Assembly: GCF_017498545.1 (NCBI RefSeq)
Contig: NZ_CP071793.1
Span: 4,489,001 to 4,553,000 of the forward strand
Length of the DNA stretch: 64,000 bases
DNA from: Sulfidibacter corallicola
GTDB taxonomy: Bacteria > Acidobacteriota > Holophagae > Acanthopleuribacterales > Acanthopleuribacteraceae
Reading direction: 5' to 3'
Within the stretch, counting starts at the first letter, position 1; each line of letters starts with the position of its first letter. Shown here piece by piece: positions 21,101 to 26,843 of this stretch. The notes beneath the pieces are model-generated. The model was not told the DNA's origin. It did no database searches and saw nothing but the letters and a program-made list of their open reading frames with translations. The position numbers and the translations under genes were made by a program.

Positions 21101-24013
21101 CAAGTCAGGACCATTACGGGCTTAGAACTCGACGAAATCGATGTGGAAGCGCCGTTCAGCCACTTCGGCATGGATTCCCTGATGAGCATCCGCCTGCTGG
21201 CGATGATCAATGATCATTTTTCAGTGGAGATCGATCTTTCCGATCTGTTGGACCACAACAGCATCCGGCGCGTGGCCTCGTTCATCGAACGGCAAAGCGC
21301 CGAAACCCATGCGGCACCTACCGCGACCGGTCCCTCCGAAGAGTTTTCCCCGAACGCCCATTGGCTCGCGGAGCGTCCCTGGCCCGAATCGCTCCACCTG
21401 CTGAGCCTCGAGCCGGAAGCCGAGCCCGCCGAGAGAGCGCTGCGGGAATCCGGTCGCGCGATGCTGTCCCAACTGCTCCAACAAGGTGTCGCCGTGTTTC
21501 ACGAAGGTCCCCGCTGCTGCTTTCTGGCGCATCGTTCGGTCGATATTCGCGGGTTTCTGAATGCCTTCTCCCCCGATCGGCAACAGGAACTCATGGCGCA
21601 GATTCCCCTGGAAACCTTGATCGCTCCCCTTTCCCAAGAGCAGTATCGCAATCTCTATCATTCCGAAGTGATGCACCAATGGGCCTGGAACATTCAACAC
21701 GTCTATGAGACGTCGATCGAGTCCTTGGACCTCGCCACACTCGATCAGGCGATGGCTCAGGTCGTGGCGAATCAAGATGTGCTGCGGTCCTATTTCCCGG
21801 CGCTAAACGACACCTGGGGTCAATTCGTCGCGCCCGAGGCGACGCTGTCCGTTGAGAGAGTCGAATTCGCCGACCTCGATGCATTTAAGGCACATGTCTC
21901 GGAGCAACGTGTCCGCTTGTTGAACGTGGACCAACTTCCGATTTTCCAAGCATGGATCTGCCGGATCGATCGCACCTGCTATCTCGGCTTCGTGACCCAT
22001 CACAGCCTGGCCGATGCGTTTACCACCACCATGCTTTTCTCGGAGTTGATGGAACATTATCAATCTCTGAAGCAAGGAAAAGCGCCCCAGGCGGTTCCGG
22101 TCACCGAACAGTATTGGTGTTATGCGCTGAGGCAAGTGGAAACCCATCGCAAGGAAAAAACCCGGAACTATTGGGACCGACAGCTCGAGGGCAGCCGGTT
22201 GTCGATGCGGCTTCCCTATCATCGAGATCCCGAGACGCTGGAAGACGACCAGTTCCACATCGCCGAGGCCCATGCGGTCTCTTTGTCGCCATCGCTGTGT
22301 GACGCAATCAAAGCGTTCAACACCGATCACGACATCACCCATACCCAATTGTTCACCGGAGCGATTGCCTTGCTCTTGATTCACGGCATGGGCAATCCCA
22401 ATGCCGCGTTCCATTTCTACAACAGCCAACGGGACCGGGCATCGCTGCTGAATACCCTGGGTGAATTCACCAATATCCTGTTCCTGCTCCTGGACATCGA
22501 ACCCGACGCCAAAATCATCGATGTCCTGCAGGAAGTCAAACGCAAGAGTGCCGAGAGCCTGCGCTACGCCAAACTGGATTTCAAGCAACTCCTGACCTCG
22601 GCCGGTCTGGAAAACCACGAAGCTTTTTTCAGGTTAACGGGAGACGTCGTCATCGATAGCGCCGATATCGACACCAGTACATTGAGTTCGTCCAACAAAC
22701 ACGGACGTTCCCTTTACGCGGAGTTTTCAGAGCAGAAAGAAGCCGCGGACCTGCGGGCAACCGGAACCTTGTTCTACCAGATTCTGAAGGTCAACCAGAA
22801 CATCCATCTCCTGGCCACTTACCGGAAGCACCTCTTCGACGCCGGAGAGATGTACGGGTTATCGACCCTGATCGTCCAACTAGTCGAAGAGATGGTGCGT
22901 CGCCCCGAGCATCGCATTGCGGATCTGCTCGCAACCACCCAAGACGCCATCGACCAGCTCAGAAAACAAGCCGCCCGACATGAACCCAGTCAACCGCATC
23001 GGCCGCAACCTCAAAAAGCCAATCGATTTCCGGAGCTGGTTCACCTCAACAAGGTCACCGGGAAACGGCCGGTTTTTTGGATTCACGGCGGGCTCGGCGG
23101 CGTTGAGGGCTATTACAAAATCGCCATGAAGTGCCCGCGGCCGTTTTACGGCGTTCAGGCGCGGGGCTGGATGACCGACCGCGCTCCCATGCAAGGCGTT
23201 CGCGCGATGGCCGCGTTTTACATTCACGCCATCCAATCCGTGCAACCCGAAGGCCCTTACGACCTGGGCGGCTATTCGCTGGGCGGGTTGTTGGCTTATG
23301 AAGTGGCGCGGCAGTTACAGGAGTTGGGTCAATCCGTGCAGACGATCCTGATGTTGGACTCCTTCGACGGCGCGAAAAACCACACGCCGGACCACTTACA
23401 CGGCAAGTTGGCGCTCTTCCACGCCGTGAATTCCGCCCTGACCTTCACCATCCGCGATCAGCCCGAAAAGGTGGCCGAAACCCTGCTGCATCGAGACGAA
23501 ATCGACCCAAGCCTGGAAGAGGAAGCCTTCCTGGACCAACTCATCGCGCTGGCCAAAACACGCGGCCTCACCAAGACCAAACAGCAATTGCAGTTTGCGA
23601 CGCGGCAAAACGCCGACGTGGTGGCCGCCTATCGCGTCAGGGATTACACCACAGCGCCGCTCCCGGACCCGGCGGCGGTGACCTGCTACTACTTCCGCAA
23701 CATTAGTGGTGTGTTCCTCGGTGAATTCGAACCCTATTTCACCATACCCGGCGTGGAGATCTCGGTAGACCACACCCGATACTGGGCGCGCTGGGAGCAA
23801 CTGCTACCCAACCTGCACATCATGGACGTGGACGCGTCGAGCCATATGACGTTCCTTTCGGAACCCAAAGTCCACGACACCATCATTGAATTCAGCGAAC
23901 TCTTGTACGCACGAGACGGTCTCTCGCAAGCCACCCTCACGAGTTTCAAAAGCAAGGTCCGACAAGCACACGGTACCCTCGAGGAACCGGTGAAAGCCGA
24001 GGAAACGACATGA
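9107..24013 (+). CDS. trans-AT PKS with terminal condensation domain and two thioesterases: KS0-ACP-KS-KR-ACP-KS-KR-ACP-TE-KS0-ACP-C-TE
   Basis: A 4968-residue synthase that starts 9 bases after the previous gene, with AAGGA upstream of ATG 9107. Domains by residue: KS3 31-462 (Cys199, Gln335 instead of the first catalytic His, His381); ACP (Ser657, GFNS motif); KS4 724-1143 (Cys883, HGTGT intact); KR about 1509-1690; ACP (Ser1807); KS5 1899-2326 (Cys2068, HGTGT intact); KR about 2734-2895; ACP (Ser3020); TE1 about 3098-3395 (GVSVGG, Ser3178, His3376); KS6 about 3409-3815 (Cys3562, Asn3695 instead of His, His3735); ACP (Ser4024); condensation domain about 4083-4625 with HHxxxD (His4298, His4299, Asp4303); TE2 about 4639-4952 (GYSLGG, Ser4724, Asp4751, His4913). 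KS4 and KS5 should extend the chain; KS3 and KS6 look non-elongating. Both KRs carry the Asp associated with B-type ketoreduction. A TE inside the protein followed by KS0-ACP-C-TE suggests a two-step release. Substrate and product cannot be read from sequence alone. Confidence 0.96.
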   Translation: MRNTEAEIRWIKAGIRKACRPTEPETPRRSEPIAIIGLSGYFPQAGSVEAFWQALERDTSLIEEIPKSRFDWERIYDPHRQDPAKLHTKWGGFIPDIRGFDPHFFHILPSEAKLMDPRQRLLLMAVYHCLEDAGYAPGSLKKSATGVFVGSEDNEYIQILAALGKELGEPMGHAPSMIANRISYAFDFRGPSEFVNTMCSGAAVALHRAIAALRSGEIDCAVVAAANLLLRPEPFMGLSAIGQLSPDATVHSFGKNAQGFVRAEGVASVLLKPLARAEADGDPIYALIKHSAVNYNGQGGTSIAAPNTAAHVDVIKRCYREANVDPRDIGYIEAQGMGNPVADIAEWHALNRALSSLATEQNMVLPSGSCAVSTLKPLTGHMHAASALGALFKIVRSLQTDRIYKILNFRDINPELDTVGQPCRLLSETQSWPKSDRPRLAGLHSYGSGGNNAHVLIEEYRHQSPVETPMTQPVLIPVSAQSSAQCRHIVQQLVDLVTRDPDASLARIAHTLQVGRDAMAHRVAFIAEDRRTWQAQARRFLQGEHGNGIFVGEATGDKRRKRVHTHLEDLAEDWVRGADLERPPRGVQVLHLPTYPFAIKDYWFDPERLPQAPGRDIHLSAQAESEPALRQILSGFLEIAPDAIDMDAEFSSLGFNSLLVVHLSTKIEQRFALKVEPALFFEYTTPAQLARYLDRQSGSTMTEPAASPAPSAPGSFHRSHTPWEPIAVIGLAGSYPQASNLERLWQNLSEGRNCVEEVPEARWSLADFYEPDPEQARRTGKSYGKWGGFIDGLYDFDPLFFSLSPREAEYMNPKDRIFLENAWRVLEDAGYPPQQLATERVGVFAGVTRAGVDLQQSSAFSVANRVSYTFNFQGPSMTVDTACSSSLVAIHEACRHIHAGECSVAIAGGVHAFLHPSHFVALSHAQMLSPDGTCKTFGAEANGMVPGEGVGAVMLKPLWKALQDRDRIYGIIRGTETNHGGKTNGFTVPNPKAHRDLVRGAMARGGVHAGQISYVEAHGTGTALGDPIEIRGLTEAFREDTDDSGYCSIGSIKTNIGHLEAAAGISGVTKLLLQLQHRKLVPSLHAKHLNPHIDFGSTPFRVQQELESWQPTDREGRALPRIGCVSSFGAGGTNAHVIIEEYVAPTAEARREDPQDPAIIVLSAKSDDRLRQVVENLHAHLAERQEALPNLHDLAYTLQVGRQALEERLGFVVDSIQELQNGLQAFLEGRTDGTDFLRGHIKRDKASLSLLADEDIAKGVDAWFEKRKLKKILDLWLQGIPVDWRKLYPGVVPSRVRLPSYPFARETYRPKETDGRQPLAPPPTNLPPQEQNPIQTMISHQVWQEKQADEGHAPSKFEKHLVLLCGFESRPPVEIQIQGVSCVALHADGQKNMGQRYRDMALQAFATVKEIILNREKVFVQILIPAEGAGRLFAGLSGLLKTAQQENPKIVGQLVEVAPGVTQSQLCRIIEENRRTPEDAQIRYQADIRQVASWQPVSVPEHAGLPWKERGVYLITGGVGGLGLIFAREIAAESRTLILIGRSPLTPEMQAKLRALESRGARVEYQAVDVSDETAVHALIRDVNQRFGGLTGIIHTAGVLRDSLILKKTEREFATVLAPKVAGTVHLDQATADLDLDFFVLFSSTSAVLGNLGQADYAAANAFLDSFAEYRNGLVRNKQRRGRTLSVNWPFWQDGGMQIGAEAEKILDQTGMVALRTSSGVQALVQGLAAEPSQIMVIEGDLNRIQAAFTQPSKAKPEKRASETPVASGASSEKTADFIKELLSSTIKLPAHEIQAEAPLEAYGIDSIMAMEMTSRLEETFGTLSKTLFFEYQTIQELADYFLEQHPDKIPQLFNETQEAKSHSENGVAPVALETRSRPATATFTGVTNATKKSAAGLDIAIIGVSGRYPQARNCEEYWRNLAEGKDCITEVPADRWDWRRHYDESREQVAAHYSKWGGFIEDADKFDPLFFNMLPREAEFIDPQERIFLETAWAAIEDAGYCRTGRRMPSEVGVYAGVTYSEYQLYGAAASALGTPMTLGGNYASIANRVSYLLNLHGPSMTLDTMCSSSLTTIHQACQDLVLGRTEMALAGGVNLSIHPNKYLMLSIGQFISGKGHCESFGEGGDGYIPGEGVGVVVLKRRHDAEADGDHIYGIIKGSAVNHGGKTNGYSVPNPHAQADVIKRALQESQLDPRMISYIEAHGTGTKLGDPIEITGLTKALHTDRQTGWCAIGSVKSNIGHCESAAGIAGVTKVLLQMKHRRIAPSLHSQTLNPHIDFDTTPFVVNQELREWERPVVDGQTVPRIAGISSFGAGGSNAHLIIEEYVPKQAEAEKAHGDLPVVIPLSARNAERLKEMAKNLLDYLQTARPPDLSALAYTLQVGREDMEERLGLVVHSREELERKLAGFVAGENPVEGLHQGRVKRNTNPLAAFKADDDFAETLAAWFAKRKYARLLDLWTKGLALDWDKLYGQEKPKPISLPTYPFARERYWVPAVHKHRQQSKPPAPMAEQSPEPTTQLITMKPVWNVIPQLEKQAPLPLDAKLLIVGGTSRQIETLRKRHPGAHHVTFSPKASIEEIANHLKQKGLNTLDQILWIAPHGPLPSVTEESLVADQGQGVLLVFRMIKALLSLGYGAKPLGWTLITTQSQAIRDGDPVDPTHAGIHGLAGCLAKEYPHWSVRLLDVEPEWDLQDLFQLPVDPHGGALIRRGEQWFQQSLSPVPELPKEGTRYRSQGVYVVIGGAGGIGVAWSQWMMEHYDARIIWIGRREKDAAIQAKLDALSSFGTPPVYLQADATREASMREAHRKIKRDHPQIHGVIHSAIVLLDRTLAHMDEERFKTGLIAKVDVSVRMAQVFREEPLDFVLFFSSMASFIKAPGQSNYAAGCVFKDTFAHRLAQDWSCAVKVMNWGYWGSVGVAADDFHRDRMKREGMGSIEPEEGMAALASLLEGSLDQVGLMKILTDKAPGAPDTQDAPNPQPESQGSEQVQAKLMQVIRELLLLPEGHALDGEATFSDLGLDSISSVGFIRGLSEEYGLDFRETLVFDYPTIDALTGYIVAQIQSTPPSKSPPEEPAKQASPQPFKQRLGSVMAQRKSVVPLQIEGDGPLLFCLPPMSGDVGVYTKLAEAAQGRFRVIGLRSKGFLSDETPLTTLESMAGDFVQTMTAIDPIGPYHLFGVSVGGTLAYECARQLQQQDKTVKTLLLGEAPLVENDTDAVLWDSDEAHNWVMNANFLMIAMLHMDPQFRERKQAGAMPWSDLEITVEETEGEIPARLPALIKKRGVLQTEAMLHQRLTDMAHTHLINLRALNRYRARAPETPIEAVLLRTRTAHATSPEVYNPDYLVNIQQAKGGFAHFLQGWQRVLPEMETYRIKGENHFDLLSSAETVAHVADAVAEMTTRRKRSPKPEPDGKIAIIGMAGQFPGGQTPAAFWRLLKNGESALSTVPPERNWPKLPVDVHGGFLEDIDRFDPHFFQIAPKEAEMMDPAERFFLQESWRAIEDAGLDPHSLSGKRWGVFCGGGGDYTLKLKDALGVSPHVTSSIPGRVAYHLNLTGPSISLDVGCASSLMAIAQACDYLLLNRCDAAIAGGVSISSTPNLLLASGEMLSKDSVGQAFHADAKGMIPGEGVGVVILKHLDQALADQDRIYGVIEGWASNNSGKTNGMAAPSVVAEAALFSEVYQRFEIDPGSIGLVEANATGTPLGDTIEVQALTDAFRKHTQERNFCALGSVENNIGHAWQASGTAHLFKVLLALRKSVIPATLNAETLNPSFDLENGPFYINHQAVPWTSAQPRRAALSSFGATGTSVHMVISEAPNADTSEAIPETEQPALVVLSATTELALKQRCRDLRDSAERPPLSRLSANLLLRRSHLPVRCAFVADHHDHLRSQLLQYIEGQEPDSGFAGTVTKKVRPSLAQLVETTANKAAPTKADLLLLADCYVQGVPFDLAHHFSGAAKLPLSLPTYPFAKRRCWVDVPGDAAFAAAEADRPSDTEGTLKTQVRTITGLELDEIDVEAPFSHFGMDSLMSIRLLAMINDHFSVEIDLSDLLDHNSIRRVASFIERQSAETHAAPTATGPSEEFSPNAHWLAERPWPESLHLLSLEPEAEPAERALRESGRAMLSQLLQQGVAVFHEGPRCCFLAHRSVDIRGFLNAFSPDRQQELMAQIPLETLIAPLSQEQYRNLYHSEVMHQWAWNIQHVYETSIESLDLATLDQAMAQVVANQDVLRSYFPALNDTWGQFVAPEATLSVERVEFADLDAFKAHVSEQRVRLLNVDQLPIFQAWICRIDRTCYLGFVTHHSLADAFTTTMLFSELMEHYQSLKQGKAPQAVPVTEQYWCYALRQVETHRKEKTRNYWDRQLEGSRLSMRLPYHRDPETLEDDQFHIAEAHAVSLSPSLCDAIKAFNTDHDITHTQLFTGAIALLLIHGMGNPNAAFHFYNSQRDRASLLNTLGEFTNILFLLLDIEPDAKIIDVLQEVKRKSAESLRYAKLDFKQLLTSAGLENHEAFFRLTGDVVIDSADIDTSTLSSSNKHGRSLYAEFSEQKEAADLRATGTLFYQILKVNQNIHLLATYRKHLFDAGEMYGLSTLIVQLVEEMVRRPEHRIADLLATTQDAIDQLRKQAARHEPSQPHRPQPQKANRFPELVHLNKVTGKRPVFWIHGGLGGVEGYYKIAMKCPRPFYGVQARGWMTDRAPMQGVRAMAAFYIHAIQSVQPEGPYDLGGYSLGGLLAYEVARQLQELGQSVQTILMLDSFDGAKNHTPDHLHGKLALFHAVNSALTFTIRDQPEKVAETLLHRDEIDPSLEEEAFLDQLIALAKTRGLTKTKQQLQFATRQNADVVAAYRVRDYTTAPLPDPAAVTCYYFRNISGVFLGEFEPYFTIPGVEISVDHTRYWARWEQLLPNLHIMDVDASSHMTFLSEPKVHDTIIEFSELLYARDGLSQATLTSFKSKVRQAHGTLEEPVKAEETT

Positions 24014-25152
24014 ACAAAACCATAGATCGCGATGAAATCAACCGGCAAATGGCGAGCCTGCTCTCCTTGGGCCGCGACCCGGTCGAGGTGCCGCTCGAGG
24101 TGAAGCCCAAACCTGCCGCCGCCAAGCTGGACCTAAGCATCATCTTTTTCTCCGACATCAATCAGGGAATGGACCATAAATATCAGTTGGTATTCGACCT
24201 TACCGAATTCGCCGATCGACACGGATTCACCGCCGTCTGGCTGCCCGAACGACACTTCCACCCCTTTGGCGGCATTTACCCCAATCCGTCGGTCCTGGCC
24301 GCGGCCTTGGCCGTCAAGACCAAGCAGATTCGCTTGCGCACCGGGTCGGTGGTCCTACCGCTGCATCATCCCATCGAGGTTGTGGAAGCCTGGTCCATGG
24401 TCGATCATTTGTCCCAGGGGCGGGTGGACCTGGGCTTTGCCAGCGGTTGGAACCCCAATGATTTCATCATCTCGCGCGATACCTTTGGGGAGCACCGGAA
24501 GATCTGGTTCGACCGAATCCCCATCGTGGAAAAGCTGTGGCGCGGGGAGTCCATGACCTTTCAGAACGGCAAGGACGAACCCAGCGACATTCGAATTTAC
24601 CCAAAACCGATTCAAGAAACCCTCAACGTTTGGCTGGTGGTTTCTCGATCGGAAGAAAGCTTCAGGATCGCCGGATCGAAGGGTTACAACGTGCTCACCA
24701 TGTTGGCCGGCATCGACCTGGCCAAGCTGTCGGAAAAAATTAAAATTTATCGCGATGCCCGACGCGACAACGGCTTCGACCCCGAGGGCGGCGTGGTCAC
24801 CTTGATGATGCATACCCTGGTACACCGAAACCTCGACATCGTCAGAAAGGCCGTTCGGGAACCCTTTTACGACTACATTAAAAGCGCCTTGACCGGACAT
24901 GTCCAAGCCTTCGACAAGGGCCAACGGCCCAGCGAAGAAGAAACCAAAAAAATGGTGGACTATTCGTACGAACGCTATTTCAAAACCGGAGCGCTGTTCG
25001 GATCGCTGGCCGAAGCGCAGGACATTGCCGAAAAAGCGGTCAATGCAGGCGTCAACGAAATCGCCTGCCTGATGGACTTCGGCGTGGACTACAAGGTCGT
25101 CATGGAATCCCTGCCGTACCTGCTCGAATTCAAAGAAACAGTATCCCAATAG
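24010..25152 (+). CDS. luciferase-like flavin-dependent monooxygenase (MupA-type LLM family)
   Basis: A 380-residue protein of the bacterial luciferase-like fold that matches the FMN-dependent monooxygenases found beside trans-AT PKS and NRPS genes. A poorly conserved N-terminus of about 40 residues precedes the barrel, which starts at LDLSIIFFSD. Family features visible are the WLPERHF segment, the long RLRTGSVVLPLHHP strand and loop, and GRVDLGFASGWNPNDF. The start codon overlaps the synthase stop as ATGA, so translation is probably coupled and the enzyme belongs to the pathway. Relatives perform hydroxylation or Baeyer-Villiger oxygen insertion, on or off the assembly line. The exact reaction is inference; the membership of the family is firm. 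Confidence 0.9.
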   Translation: MNKTIDRDEINRQMASLLSLGRDPVEVPLEVKPKPAAAKLDLSIIFFSDINQGMDHKYQLVFDLTEFADRHGFTAVWLPERHFHPFGGIYPNPSVLAAALAVKTKQIRLRTGSVVLPLHHPIEVVEAWSMVDHLSQGRVDLGFASGWNPNDFIISRDTFGEHRKIWFDRIPIVEKLWRGESMTFQNGKDEPSDIRIYPKPIQETLNVWLVVSRSEESFRIAGSKGYNVLTMLAGIDLAKLSEKIKIYRDARRDNGFDPEGGVVTLMMHTLVHRNLDIVRKAVREPFYDYIKSALTGHVQAFDKGQRPSEEETKKMVDYSYERYFKTGALFGSLAEAQDIAEKAVNAGVNEIACLMDFGVDYKVVMESLPYLLEFKETVSQ

Positions 25153-25333
25153 GACCTACTCGTCGTCATATCAAGAAAATAAAATCGAGTGAACAGTGTA
25201 AGATAATCATACAAAAAATCAACGTTCCATAATTCACGTTTCCCAAATCACTCGACTCTATTTTTTATGATGTAAACGCGACGAAAGCAAGGCTAGAATA
25301 TAGTAATACCCATACACCAAAGGTGGCAAACTC

Positions 25334-26782
25334 ATGCATCAAAATCTGCTCGATCAGTTGCGGTGTCCCTACTGCACCGGCCATTTCACGTTGACCATCA
25401 ACCTGAAATCGCACAAAGACCGCGTCCTGTATGGTTCGGTTGAATGTAATTGTTTTGAATTTCCCATTATCGACGGCGTTTTGCTGCTGTCGTTGACCCA
25501 GGGTTACGGCGGTTCGGAAGGCAAACTGATTCCCTACGAATCGTTTATGGCCGCGGCGATCGTTTTCATTCATACCGGTGATCTCGACGGTCTCCGGGCC
25601 TGGATCGAGAAAAACTCCCCGATTCTGGCACAGCTCATCTACCGCGAAGACCTTTCGTTCGTGGATTTCAACGTCGCCTACACGCGGCAATTCCATACCC
25701 ACAACGCCCGCTACCTGGACGAGCAGAAACGGCAATACGGCGTGGTGGGCGAAACACTCGAAGAAGGAGCGATGCCGGCGGACGAACAGGGTGAATCGGT
25801 TTACCCCAAAACGTTCGAAGACATGCTCTATCGAAAGATGGCAAGCGGCGGGAACTTTTATGCCAAACGCTATTTCGATTCCAGCGTGTCCGTCACCCGC
25901 AACATCCTGCTCCAAAACAAACCCGACGATTATTTATTATCACTGTGCTTTGGGCAGGGCGTCTTCGAAAGTGTCGCCCGGGAACACGTGGCTGCCGACA
26001 AGATGATCAGCTTGGATGCACAGTTAATCAATATTTTCATCACAAAACGTTTCATCCATCCCGACGGAATGTACATTTGCCACGACCTTTATTTCCCCCT
26101 ACCGTTTCGCGACGGTTTCCTGTCCGCGGTGTTCGCTTCCACGTGCCTTCCGGAATTGGTCAACCAAGCACAAGTCGTCCGTGAAATCGCCCGGGTCACC
26201 AGCCCCGAAGGTTGGGGCCTGATCGAACATATCTGGACCGGAAAAATGATGCGGTACGTTCCGGGCAGATACTATCGTTACATGCAGAATTTCTTTGCGT
26301 CCTTCGACAATTACCTAACCCTGCTCAACAACACCTGCGATCCCGGGCGCACCCACCTGACGGCTTACGGGTTCGGCGACTACCGGCTCGACGCCGTCGA
26401 CGGATTCACGCCGCTTTCGGAAATGGAACATATCGACGACGGTACCACCGGCATGATCAGCATCCTGATGTCCGCCAAACCCCGCGAAATCGGCGAGAAG
26501 GCGGTGCCGTTGACCGATGTGGAAGCGGGGCGCTTGCGGTTGTCGCCGATGTACGAGCTGGAACGCGAGGGCGACGCGCTGCGCGGTGCGTTCAAACAGG
26601 ATCTGCGAGATTTCATGCAAATGACCTCGCCCGATACCTTCGAAATGGATTTGACCCGCCTTGACGAGCGCACCTACTTGACGGAACTCTATCAGGCCGG
26701 CGTGCTGTTGCTGTTGCCGGAGCCTTTGGTCGACCATTTCCCGCCGCTGAATCAATGGGCCGATTTGCCGGAAAGCGCCTAA
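25334..26782 (+). CDS. SAM-dependent methyltransferase-like protein with Cys4 N-terminal domain
   Basis: A 482-residue protein. The N-terminus has four cysteines (C11, C14, C38, C40) in a CPxC...CxC pattern with a Trm112-like LRCPYC start, probably binding a metal. Residues about 195-310 resemble a class I methyltransferase core: a motif I-like segment LLSLCFGQGVF (201-211), an acidic residue ending the second strand (D228), and the typical late segment in which a -REIARVTSPEG- helix precedes the next strand. The C-terminal 170 residues are unassigned. ATG 25334 has AGGTGG seven bases upstream. It lies 181 bases after the monooxygenase on the same strand and may share its transcript. It probably methylates the polyketide or its sugar. 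The glycine motif is weak, so a non-catalytic role is possible. Confidence 0.7.
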   Translation: MHQNLLDQLRCPYCTGHFTLTINLKSHKDRVLYGSVECNCFEFPIIDGVLLLSLTQGYGGSEGKLIPYESFMAAAIVFIHTGDLDGLRAWIEKNSPILAQLIYREDLSFVDFNVAYTRQFHTHNARYLDEQKRQYGVVGETLEEGAMPADEQGESVYPKTFEDMLYRKMASGGNFYAKRYFDSSVSVTRNILLQNKPDDYLLSLCFGQGVFESVAREHVAADKMISLDAQLINIFITKRFIHPDGMYICHDLYFPLPFRDGFLSAVFASTCLPELVNQAQVVREIARVTSPEGWGLIEHIWTGKMMRYVPGRYYRYMQNFFASFDNYLTLLNNTCDPGRTHLTAYGFGDYRLDAVDGFTPLSEMEHIDDGTTGMISILMSAKPREIGEKAVPLTDVEAGRLRLSPMYELEREGDALRGAFKQDLRDFMQMTSPDTFEMDLTRLDERTYLTELYQAGVLLLLPEPLVDHFPPLNQWADLPESA

Positions 26783-26794
26783 ACGAGAGGGAAA

Positions 26795-26839
26795 CGAAGC
26801 GGCGCCCGAGGGCGGGATATCCTTTCGGGCGTTGCTTCG
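26795..26839. terminator. inverted repeat between convergent genes, candidate bidirectional terminator
   Basis: Arms 26795-26809 and 26825-26839 pair over 15 bases (13 Watson-Crick pairs plus two G-T pairs when read as RNA of the plus strand), with a 15-base loop. It lies exactly between the stops of the methyltransferase and the convergent glycosyltransferase. No T-run follows on either strand, so intrinsic termination is uncertain. Confidence 0.5.
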
Positions 26840-26843
26840 TCGA

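Noticed and set aside
25260..25333. Possible -10 box (TATAGT at 25299) for the methyltransferase.
   Set aside because: No matching -35 at the right distance.
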